A DNA stretch of 64,000 nucleotides. Origin: Thuidium tamariscinum. Taxonomy: Eukaryota > Streptophyta > Bryopsida > Hypnales > Thuidiaceae. Of this stretch, positions 37,195-46,330 are shown one piece after another (the stretch's first letter is position 1; each line of letters opens with the position of its first letter). The translations under genes and the position numbers were made by a program. The notes under the pieces were generated by a model, which did no database searches, was not told the DNA's origin, and was given only the letters and a program-made list of their open reading frames with translations. The DNA lies in contig OX344750.2 of NCBI GenBank assembly GCA_947034885.2, positions 37,992,821 to 38,056,820 on the forward strand, given 5' to 3'.

Positions 37195-37581
37195 GAGCAT
37201 CCCCATGCCTGCTCTTCAAAGGGCTCCAAATTCATTATATAGAGTGTTTGCTCTGTGAAACTGCCCCATGCCAGGCACTTCAAAGCAAATTTTTACCCAA
37301 CAGAAACTTCAAAGTAACAACCACACTGTATTATTGTGTTCCTTCAACGTGGCTCACTAAATCTTGATTTCTTCAATCTGGCACACTTTCATAGAATTTT
37401 CAGCCATTGGGAGCATGGAGGCCCAACACTTGGCCTGACAGGTAGTTTTTTTCCTTGGGGGATGTGGTTAGTGAGTCTATTTGGAGTGTTGGCATGGGGC
37501 ATGAAGCACTTTCACCAACCATGAGCCCATGTCAACACTCATTTAACGCCCCTGTTTGAAGGCTGTGGCATGGGGATGCTC
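37195..37581 (+). mobile_element. PIF/Harbinger-like MITE, left copy of a head-to-head pair
   Basis: Inverted termini GAGCATCCCCATGCC / GGCATGGGGATGCTC are flanked by the 3-bp duplication TGA (37192-37194 and 37582-37584). It is 387 bp without coding capacity. A 3-bp target and a GAGCATC-type end are typical of plant Harbinger MITEs. The right copy is its inverted relative. Confidence 0.8.
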
Positions 37582-37635
37582 TGAGCTATGTGGCAAGAAT
37601 GCAATAGCGTGTTGTACTTCACAGCTGAAGTGTAA

Positions 37636-38042
37636 GAGCATCCCCATGCCACAGCCTTCAAACAGGGGCGTCAAATGAGTTTTGACATGGGTTCATGGTT
37701 GGTGAAAGTGCTTCATGCCCCATGCCAACACTCCAAATAGACTCACTAAACACATCCCCCAAGGAAAAAAACTACCTTTATCAAGCCAGTGCAAGGTGTC
37801 AGGCCAAGTGTTGGGCCTCCAAACTCCCAATGGCTGAAAATTCTCTGAAAGTGTGCCAGATTGAGAAAATCGAGATTTAGTGAGCCACGTTGAAGAAACA
37901 CAACATTAGAGTGTGGTTGTTACTTTGAAGTTTTTGCTGGGTAAATATTTGGTTTGAAGTGCCTGGCATGGGGCAGTTTCACAGGGTAAACACTCCATAT
38001 AATCAATTTGGAGCCCTTTCAAGAGTAGGCATGGGGATGCTT
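37636..38042 (-). mobile_element. PIF/Harbinger-like MITE, right copy of the pair
   Basis: The same termini are flanked by TAA (37633-37635 and 38043-38045), the preferred Harbinger target. It is 407 bp and inverted relative to 37195-37581, with about 50 bp between them. Because each copy has its own target duplication, the pair arose by two insertions, not one inverted duplication. Confidence 0.8.
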
Positions 38043-38127
38043 TAAGTGGAACCTCACTACCAAGGCTTCAAATCTGCAGCAGAGAAAATTGGCAACCCAT
38101 GAGGGAGGAGGTCCATAAAGTGCCTAT

Positions 38128-39078
38128 TTGACCCCGAAAGGTTTTTGAATATGTTTTCACCAAAAATGCTCCAAAATTGCGATTTCTATTATAAGTGTAA
38201 AATTTTAGAAAAAAAACAGTTTTTGACACATGTAACCATAGACTCTTGTAGTAAGGTGGTTTGAAGAGATGTAGAAAAAATTTCAGAAATTTCCACAAAG
38301 TAGACTGCAAGATATTAACATTTGAATTGATAAAAATCTTTTTTTTTAACCCTACAAAAATCTGGGCAGTTGCATTTCACAAGGTTGCATTTGTTTGAAA
38401 AATGTTCAAAATGGTGGTTATTCTTTGGATCCATTCTTTAATTCAAGTTATTTATATGCTCAAAAACTTTCAAATCATTTGGAATTGTACAACATATACA
38501 AAAAAAAATAGTAAATAGAAAGAAGTAGAAAATGCTTCAAAATACTTCATTGTAAATAATTTATTTATAGAATTGAAAAATGCCATACCCAATGGTTTAA
38601 ATGTTCTAATAAACAATCTACACCTGTGATTTTCATCTTTTTTTCAAAAATGTTATAAATTAAATTAAATTAAAGATTTCAAGCTTTTTTGTAGAGTAGA
38701 GATTCTATAACTACCCGCAAACTACAACAAACTAAAATTCCTCATAACTTTTGACTCATTGATAAGAATGGAATGATTCAAAGCTTTCCACTTACAAAAA
38801 AATCTAATAAACCAATTTCAAATTTTTATTTCTTAAAAGTATATTTTTTAAAGAAGTTTTTTGAGGTGCCTAGGCTGCCCAAAGATTTTTTTTAAATGAC
38901 ATATCATACCATAACTTTTTAACCATGTAGTCAAAAGTTATGAAAATTGTTGGGCCTTAAAGATACTCCTTGGACACATGTTTTTGTGAAAAATTCAAAG
39001 AAAAAAAACTCCATTCATAATGAGCTGCCCAAAATTGCTATGTTGCCAAAAAATGTAGTTTGGTCCTTTAGGGGTTAA
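38128..39078. mobile_element. TTAA element, family C, copy 3 (reverse)
   Basis: It runs from TTGACCCCGAAAGG to GGTCCTTTAGGGGTTAA (TTAA at 39075-39078). The body is the reverse complement of the 16877 copy. To its right, 39079-39232 is a family D fragment into which it probably inserted. Confidence 0.75.
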
Positions 39079-39234
39079 CAGCTGAAACTGAATTTTGGGG
39101 AGGTAAAACTTTTTAAATTATTTTTCAATAAATTTTCTTTGAAAGACAAGAGCAATTGGCATCTAACCTAAGTTGTTTCATATTTTTTAGAGCTTTGTGG
39201 AATTAGTTGTGAATTTTTTAAGTTAAAATGGCAT

Positions 39235-39350
39235 AAGGCTCTAAAACCACCCACCTTCCCAAATGTACACTTTTTCTACATTCTTGTAAAATTGGAAAAG
39301 AAACATGTACAAACTCTATACATTTGGGAAGGTGGGTGGCTTTAGAGCTT
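39235..39350. mobile_element. Palindromic MITE with 30-bp arms
   Basis: The left arm GCTCTAAAACCACCCACC plus TTCCCAAATGTA pairs with the right arm TACATTTGGGAAGGTGGGTG plus GCTTTAGAGC. It sits inside the family D fragment. A related arm (GAAGGTGGGTGCCTTTAAAG) lies near 52243. Confidence 0.75.
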
Positions 39351-40762
39351 GAGTGGTTTTCAAGCCTCTTTTCTTAGAGTTTTAGTGCATAGTTTGAAAG
39401 CAATGGAATCGAATGTAGTTGCATTCAAGGGATGTAACCTCAATACAACTACTTCATTAGCATGGCTTGGGGGTGTTTTCTTCACCAAGAAGATGGAAAA
39501 AAACAAATTAACACCTTAATAGGTAGGATTGCCTTCGTATAGAACGGATTTTTAATCCTAAAAGGAAAAGACAAAATTTATCACCAAGGTATTTTGCCAA
39601 ATATGATTTGATGTGGGGACCAACAAATATATTCTTCATTCTAGCAATGATCTAGAAAGTCATTCATTGACCAATTTTTTTTGTCTATGAAGGTTTTACA
39701 AAGTTAACAAAATAATTAAACATGGAAGAACTTAAAGTATATGATAGGGGATATTAGGGTTGATTCAATTGAAAACCTAAACCTGTCTTGAAGGTAGGAT
39801 TTTGATAAAACATAGAAGTTGGAGGGCTCATTGAGTTGCTCTCTTTGCTTCAAGGGCAAGTTTGGGTTCTCTCATGAAACAACATTAGCACCCATGGATG
39901 AATGATACAAGATGATTGTGTAAAAATAAGAAATGCACAAATTCAAGTGACTAATCTCTTATTTAATCAATGTTTGATAAGAGTCTTTACATTTGTAAGC
40001 ACATACCAAAGTCCATGAAAAATTGCCAAGTTATAGTGGGAACATTTTACCCTTGCCAAAGGATGTATGCTACATTAACCCCTAAATGCCCAAGCCTTTT
40101 CAAGTGTGTTTTGACTATGAATAAAGTGCATGGACTTGTAGTCATCCCTAGTGAAGCAAATTGATTTTTTTTCAAAATCTAACCGCATAGATGTTTAAAG
40201 AGCTTGTTTATTAGTAAGTATACAAATTTTGAGTACAAAATTGCATTGGAGTTGTGAGACTATAATGAGAGAAGAGTACATTTTCTATATATAGTATGTT
40301 GTCTTTTCCCACAATGTTTCTCAAATTTGCATATAAATTTTTGGGGGGATTTGAGGCGACATGAACAACTACAAAAAGTGTTAGCACACTAAAATGCACT
40401 TCTAAAAAACTTAATTTCACATGAAAAGCTATTAAATTCATTACACAATCCACCTTACAATTGTTGAAATGCAATTATTTTTATAAGTAGAAATTGAAAA
40501 AAACTCCAAATCAATAGTTATATGTTTATATTTTCAATGGTGAATATCATGAAAATACTTTCCTCTTTCCATTGGGACCATTTTCAAAGCAAATGGATAT
40601 GTACAATTTTTTAGATCTCAAATTAAGTGAAATCGCATAAAGCTAGGAAATGAAGTAAAATTGGCAAGCTTTACACTTCACTTTTAGTACATGTAGGCCT
40701 TTGAAGACCTCTCAATAATCAAATATGTACTTTTTTCAGTGAAAAATGAAAGTTTTCAATAG
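39351..40762. other. AT-rich spacer with a partial TTAA element
   Basis: At 40075 the string TTAACCCCTAAATGCCC, a family B start, appears, but no matching right end is found. No gene is seen. Confidence 0.4.
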
Positions 40763-40884
40763 TTAACCCTTAAAACTGCCCGAAATTTTTTTTAAAACGG
40801 GCACAGGAATTTAACTGCCCATTCAGAATTGAGCCTGAAATTTCAGATCGACCATATACGGTCGATGGGGCAGTTAGGGGTTAA
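40763..40884. mobile_element. TTAA element, family E, 122 bp
   Basis: TTAACCCTTAAAACTGCCC at the left and GGGGCAGTTAGGGGTTAA at the right have TTAA outside both ends. Inside is a CGACCATATACGGTCG palindrome. It is the shortest member of the TTAA group. Confidence 0.75.
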
Positions 40885-41207
40885 ACTCTCATCTTTCTAA
40901 CTATGACCTCATTACCTTATGAAGAGAAATGAAGAGAAGTGGGCTTCTAGATTCACTCAAATTTATTCCGAACATGATGTTTGGACGTTCAACCAGATGT
41001 GTTACACATGACAAATTCTCAAAGATACACGTGGAATTCTTGTGCTCATACAAACTAGGTCTTTTTTGAGAGCTAGAAAGCTCGAGGAAAGGTATCCACG
41101 ACATAATGTTCGGCCCTGTTGAAAGGCTCCCTCAACTATTTCCAAACGTAGGATGTGTTCTTCGAGAATCATAAGAAAAAATAGAAGAGAGACTGAGAGA
41201 CTTCATG

Positions 41208-41705
41208 TCATATTTCATTTGGAGCTAGAATGTCATACTCAGTAAGCCCTAAATCGTCCAGCACAGTGCAAGTGGGTACAGTCTCTTTTCTATCAATGGT
41301 GAAAAAACAAAAGAGCTTATTAGACCGACCTCCTGCACAGCTTGCATCAACGATGAAAACAAGACTGCGAGGCAAAAGTAACTTAAAATTGTGAAGGATC
41401 GGCCAGAGCTGGTAGCCACGATTCCCCGCGGCAGGCGAGTCTTCAGGATTTATCGCTGTTGCCAGGAGATGTGTCACTGCGAGCCAAAAACGGCCCATGT
41501 GGAACCGAATCCTCCATTGATTCAAAAGTTCAATAATATTACCGTTTGGAGAAGCATGAGCACAACGTGCAGGCACATATGCGCTAGAATACCTTGCAGA
41601 AGATGCGCTTTCTGACAAGGCACGTGGGAGAGCCAGAGTGTCAACCAAGAAAGCCGTACTCCTCTTCACTACCGGCACGGGCTTCAGTGAAAAGCAAAAA
41701 AGCAA
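41208..41705 (-). CDS. Possible two-exon gene, 79-aa protein with a mitochondrial-like presequence
   Basis: Exon 1 is 41705-41543, with a GTAATA donor. Exon 2 is 41284-41208, whose acceptor follows a pyrimidine-rich tract. The phases fit and give 79 aa. The first 50 residues are rich in Ala, Ser, Arg and Leu with almost no acid (KPVPVVKRSTAFLVDTLALP), as in mitochondrial presequences. The C-terminus, VLDDLGLTEYDILAPNEI, looks conserved and acidic, but I do not recognise the family. The unspliced frame is also open (165 aa), so the intron is an inference from the sharp change in residue composition. Confidence 0.35.
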   Translation of the reverse strand: MLFCFSLKPVPVVKRSTAFLVDTLALPRALSESASSARYSSAYVPARCAHASPNGNIIELLNQWRIRFHMGRFWLAVTHLLATAINPEDSPAAGNRGYQLWPILHNFKLLLPRSLVFIVDASCAGGRSNKLFCFFTIDRKETVPTCTVLDDLGLTEYDILAPNEI

Positions 41706-41909
41706 GGGAGCACGGCAATGTGAAAAACAAACATGTGTGAAATGGAGAAGTCTGGGAACTCGTCAGAGAAAAATTCTCATACGGCTCGCCAACCGAAATA
41801 TATATTGCAGTTCAGAGTCACTCGCCTTAATGCGAAGGAGAGACATTAAATGTGCTGCACTACAGGTGACACTTCCTCCACATCACGGAGTACTTTACTC
41901 AATCAAGCT

Positions 41910-42305
41910 CACCCAATTGCGGGCATCAAATATAAACACTAATCAAGCAAAATTTTACCCAATTTTGGGTACTAATCTACGAGCAACTAACCAAGCAAGT
42001 TTCACCTAATTCGAGAACACTAATCTACGAAACCCTTATCTAGCAGGTTTACCCGATTGTGGGTTACTAATCTATATGCACCTTAAAATGCAAGTCACCT
42101 AATTATAGGGTAACAACTACGAGCACTCGATCAAACGAATCTACCCAAATTAGCACATTAACCTAAGAGCAAGCAAGTCTCACCCAAAATTGGGGTACTG
42201 ATCTACAGTATGAGCATTTCATCAAACAACATTACCCAATTATGGGCTACAACTATGAGCACCTAATCAAATCAGTTTACCCAATTATAGGTACTACCTC
42301 AGCAC
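41910..42305. repeat. Degenerate tandem repeat, units of about 45-50 bp
   Basis: About eight units follow the pattern ACCCAATTNTGGG, TACTAATCTACGAGCA, CC-TAATCAAGCAAGTTT, with much variation. Each contains a small palindrome (ACCCAATT-GGGT). No coding or CRISPR-like property is seen. Confidence 0.7.
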
Positions 42306-42907
42306 CTTTGCAAACCATGTAAAATGAATCAGGTGCCAAAAAAATACACCTGCACATGATGGGTCACTGAAAACTAGAGATGACCGACAAGCATCTCATA
42401 AGAGAAGTCATGACTACCAAATTGGGTAAAATTTGGGTTTAATGAAACGGTTCTAATACCTTCCCAACTTTCAACCAACTCAAATGAACGTCAAGTATAC
42501 AGAAAAAATTGAAGAACTTCTCTATGAGAGAAGTTCTGGACCGGGGTCAACATCGGAAAACATTCACTCGATGAAGCCCACCTTCAAAAACCTAGTCTTA
42601 CCTTCCACCCACCCCCGAGCTAACTCTTCCATAGACTGTATACTTGCTAATCTAACAACCCCCCTTGATACACTAAATTAGAGTAACATCAATGTGAAAA
42701 ATCAATACCCCTGAAAGTCTACATCAACGTAAAACGAAAAGATAAAAGATAAAAAGAAAACTGTCACCTTTTGGGTTCTCGCCTTTGAAAATTGAAGCAA
42801 AAACCGAACTCTCTTTCACCTCATGTGCACTTTCTACAGGCAGCTCCTTGGTCCTGCTTCACCAACTCTTGTCTTGCACGTATGGTTACACCTTGCGTCT
42901 ATGGATG

Positions 42908-43018
42908 TCTAGCCTAGCGTAACCGAATTGTTAATCCTAATTGTAGGCTGCACCAGTAATTAGCACCCAAACTAAGCTTCATGTTAATCCTAATTATGGA
43001 CTACACTGGAAAGTAGCA
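42908..43018. repeat. Two-unit tandem repeat, about 54 bp
   Basis: GTTAATCCTAATTGTAGGCT... is followed by GTTAATCCTAATTATGGACT..., and both continue to a TAGCACCCA-ACTA block. Confidence 0.65.
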
Positions 43019-43107
43019 CCCACACTAGCCTCCATACCGACTCTATAACCTTGAGCCCAACGCAAATTAGTTGCCTCTGTGCCAATCTGGCACAAAATCA
43101 CATCCTA

Positions 43108-43386
43108 CTAATATACAAAAGGTGCAACAACTTCATACTCTACTACTGAAACAAGAGCACCGCATTCTCCACCCTGACTGTAGTAGTGTTGATCAACTGG
43201 AGTGAAAGAGCCAAGCGGGTCGTCGCCCTTGCCGGTTGCAAAGAGTCGACCAAGTAAAATGGGGAGGAAAATGAAAATGATGTACAAGCACTTGGAGAGC
43301 AGCAGATAGTGCTGCCTAGTCGCTCTCGCTCTCTCTCTATCTTTCCTACTTGAGGATTTAATTCTTAAAACGAAAAACTCCAACAA
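43108..43386 (-). other. Possible exon, unrecognised
   Basis: The minus-strand frame of 92 aa includes a hydrophobic segment (CLYIIFIFLPILLGRLF) followed by GKGDDPLGSFTPVDQHYY, with coding-like codon use. I cannot place it in a family. It may be part of the untranslated region of the upstream DUF1685 transcript. Confidence 0.2.
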
Positions 43387-43849
43387 TCCTGTAAACTCAA
43401 CCTAAGGGAGCTTCAAATCTACTGATTGCTTCCTTCCTACGAACTCAGGGCCTGCGGTACTCCAAATGAGATCATCCAAACATGATAGATCTCTTATTGT
43501 ACCACGCCAACAAGAAAGAAAAACAACCAGAGTGTCCCCTTACCTTGCTGCCCACCCCCTCTCTCTACTTGCGAATCCAACTGGTCCATATTAACAAAAG
43601 TCCACCAAAGTGTTCCGAGGGAATCCAACAGCAAGACCAGGACTTCTTCCAACACACCAGGCAGCAGACCTTCGGTCCAGCCGTGGGATGCAAAGGCTGG
43701 AAGCAGAGCCCGCCTTGGGAGTTCCGCTCTCAACTCCATGGTCAGCAATTCCGGAGATCTGTTCCCACCGCCACAAGCAGAACCCACTCTTCCTCAACTC
43801 TCTTTTGCCCTCTCTGTATCGCTCAGTGTCTGCCTCTTCCTCTGCAACA

Positions 43850-44095
43850 CCAGTCGTAGTAATAGTAGTAGCACATTCCAGCAATTTCACATAAGAAAAA
43901 TACTGATCTTGTTGTTTCCCTGCCCTCTCTCTGCAGCCAGCCATAGTAATTGTAGTAGCACATTCCAGCACTTCACACAAGAAAAGAACTGGCCCCATTG
44001 TCTCCCTGCCCTGCGCCATAGTGATAGTAGAGGCACATCCCAGAACTTTCACATGTGATAAGAACTGGCCCCATTTTTGCCCGGCCCTGTCTGTG
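43850..44095. repeat. Three tandem units of about 80 bp downstream of the DUF1685 gene
   Basis: Each unit has a GTAGTAGCACATTCCAGCA-like block, then a TTCACA-AAGAAAA block and a CCCTGCCCT block. They lie immediately 3' of the stop codon on the minus strand, so they are probably in the 3' untranslated region. Confidence 0.7.
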
Positions 44096-44099
44096 ATTG

Positions 44100-45299
44100 C
44101 TAGCACTCAGTACTAACAATTGACGCCATTTCACTCGCCCAGCTCTTGAGCTGCCCCTTCATGTCGATACTGGGGTCCTGGAACGGCGCATTCGTCAAAG
44201 GCGAATCCGGTCGGCGTGGCCATTGCACCAAATGTTGCACTGGCGGAAACCGGCTCTGGCTCAACACATTGTGCCCAATCTGTTCCCGCTGGCTGTGCGG
44301 GGAGTTGTACGGCGGAATGCCTTGCCGTTGTAACCCCGGAAACATCCTGACAACATGTGGCGTCAAGTCGTCTTTCGAAACCTCGAATCCCAAGTCCTTC
44401 AAGCCCCGAAGCTCCTCGTATTCCAAGTCCGTCAAGCTCTTGGTCCCCTTCAACCGACGCCGCTGCCGCGACTGTGGCTTCGTGGGTTTCGGATTCTCGC
44501 CACTGTTGGTGTGCTCTTGGAGCGGACCGCGCGCGAGGCGGCCAGGGTTTATCGTCAAAAGCTTCGCGGGACGATTGGCCAGCATCTTGGCGAACAAGTC
44601 GTTCTCGAGCTCCTCATCTTCCGTGACGCCCACTAAGGGGCCGGAAGGAGGAAGCGCTAAAGGCGAGAACACGTCGTCCATGGTGGTGGCTTCGCTGCAG
44701 AAGCGCGTTTGATCGGAAACATCCAAATTCGTCGGCGTTTGGGGGAGACTGGAAACCGAAGTTACGAGATCAGTGGGGCCGCGGCGATGCGGAGTGTCCT
44801 CGGCGGGCTCCAGCAAGAGGCGTCGTCGCGGGATCGCGTCGCGCTCGAGGTAGCGGCGGAGGTGGTGATCACCGTCGGAGAGGCGGCGCGTCTCGTGGTG
44901 ACGGGCGCGCGCTGGGTGAAGAGTTGCCCAGGGACGCGACGACATCGACTTCGTTGCGAGCTCGGCTTGACTCGTAGACGAGAGGCCTGATTTGAGAGGT
45001 AAGCGTCGGAAAGGGGACGTGATGTTTTTGTCTATTATGCCGGGTGGGGAGCCTGGGCGCGACGACGGCCAGCGGACTACATTGTCGCAAAACCATTGCT
45101 CGTCCAGCTGCGCCAGCACAAGCTCCGCCGCGTCGCTCTCCTCACGCCTGGTAGAGGCTGCTGTGGTGGCCGCGGTGGCCTCGTCACGGACGTCACGAGG
45201 AGCGGGCGAGGCAACGCGGCGGAAGAAGGCTTCGCCACCCAAGTGCCACTGCAGTGCGGGCTTGGGCGAATCCGACATTCTGGATCCCGGGGGTGGCAA
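44100..45299 (-). CDS. DUF1685 family protein, intronless, 399 aa
   Basis: A single uninterrupted frame gives 399 aa from the first Met, or 392 aa from Met8 (MSDSPK), which is a plausible alternative start. The C-terminal domain (about 284-397) has the family layout: KSLTDLEYEELRGLKDLGFE, a short run to FPGL, then a variable stretch and a final QLKSWASEMASIVS helix. An N-terminal motif (ELVLAQLDEQWFCDNVV, 59-75) resembles the LDxxWF segment found in plant relatives. The middle is basic, Ser/Pro-rich and probably disordered. DUF1685 is a land-plant family of unknown biochemical function. There are no membrane segments or signal peptide. High GC sets it apart from the surrounding DNA. Confidence 0.85.
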   Translation of the reverse strand: MPPPGSRMSDSPKPALQWHLGGEAFFRRVASPAPRDVRDEATAATTAASTRREESDAAELVLAQLDEQWFCDNVVRWPSSRPGSPPGIIDKNITSPFRRLPLKSGLSSTSQAELATKSMSSRPWATLHPARARHHETRRLSDGDHHLRRYLERDAIPRRRLLLEPAEDTPHRRGPTDLVTSVSSLPQTPTNLDVSDQTRFCSEATTMDDVFSPLALPPSGPLVGVTEDEELENDLFAKMLANRPAKLLTINPGRLARGPLQEHTNSGENPKPTKPQSRQRRRLKGTKSLTDLEYEELRGLKDLGFEVSKDDLTPHVVRMFPGLQRQGIPPYNSPHSQREQIGHNVLSQSRFPPVQHLVQWPRRPDSPLTNAPFQDPSIDMKGQLKSWASEMASIVSTEC

Positions 45300-46330
45300 T
45301 AGTTATGGTGTGATGTTTTCAGGGGACTGTTGGAGTCACCGATTATTTTCCCACTCTTGGTAGTGTCGGTTGCAGACCTCGCCGCCACTCATCGACGCGT
45401 TTCCGCTTCGAAGACACGGTCTCGTCTCCTCCTCCGACTGCTTCCATTAGCATTGAGACCTGCTCACAACCACGAACTCCATCAATAAAACAACAAAACA
45501 ACAAATCCACCCGAGCCTGGTCACCTCGACTACACCGACAAAACCACCACCTCCACCCCAAAACCAAAACTATCACCCAAACCAACAATTACAAAGCCAA
45601 CACCCTCGCGCGCACCTGGTATCACAGCACCTTGCTGAAATGCAGCGCTATTAAAACAGACGCGAATCTCCACTCCAGAGGCGTCGAGGCAGCCAACTCT
45701 CCCGTATTTAAAATCAAAAGGAGTCCCACTTTCGATCTCTTTCGAACCTCTTTCGAACTTTACAAAACCTGGTCCTACTAATCTACGCGACCGCGTGAGA
45801 GACGGGACCTACAAGCAGCAGCAATGAAAAAGGATGCGATTCCCTACCACTACGCCTACACTACAAGTGACAAAGAGGCACGATGAAGAAGGGAAGAAGT
45901 AGTGTCGCAATGGAGTGGGTGGTTGATTACGTTCCCTTGGGAGGTAACTTACCAACCCAGACAGACTCCAGACGGACCTTGAGATGAACGACTAGAGATC
46001 TTCGTCGTCAGTGGCGGAGAGTGGGAGACTGGGAGGGAGGGACCTTCTGCTGAGGCTGCAACAGGCACGCATGAAGACCAGCGCAGCAGCCGCGGAGGTA
46101 CAGGAACAGGGGTGTGTAGAGTCTGGCGTTGGTTGCTGACGTGATGACGGACGCCGACGTGACGGGTGATGGTGGGAGGGCGTGCCGTGCCGCGCCGTGC
46201 CAGGGAGTTGCGTCTCGGTCACGGCTCCTGGCGGCGACTAACGCTGCGCGGGGAACGCGCTGCCGTGAAAGATGCTCCTGCGTTTTCTTTTTCGCTTCCC
46301 CTGCCCGTGGGGCGACTTAACTGGCGGAAA
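45300..46330. promoter_or_regulatory. GC-rich upstream region of the DUF1685 gene
   Basis: About 1 kb of GC- and CT-rich sequence precedes the start codon and ends abruptly in AT-rich DNA near 46340. It probably contains the 5' untranslated leader and promoter. Short frames on both strands here show no recognisable protein. No TATA box or transcription start could be fixed. Confidence 0.4.

Noticed and set aside
36868-37367. Several overlapping frames on both strands with repeated Leu-Glu-Ala-Trp or Ser-Lys-Pro-Pro peptides
   Set aside because: They arise from the stop-free minisatellite. All frames are open for the same reason, and no start, domain or splice context supports any of them.
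41910-42305. Regularly spaced repeats that might suggest a CRISPR-like array
   Set aside because: The units are degenerate head-to-tail copies without unique spacers, and the DNA is plant nuclear.
43591-44106. 171-aa minus-strand frame with a repeated ECATTITM-like peptide
   Set aside because: The peptide repeat reflects the 80-bp tandem units downstream of the DUF1685 stop codon. It lacks any domain.
44146-44712. 188-aa plus-strand frame opposite the DUF1685 gene
   Set aside because: It is a shadow of the GC-rich coding strand. The minus frame has the DUF1685 domain and this one has nothing recognisable.
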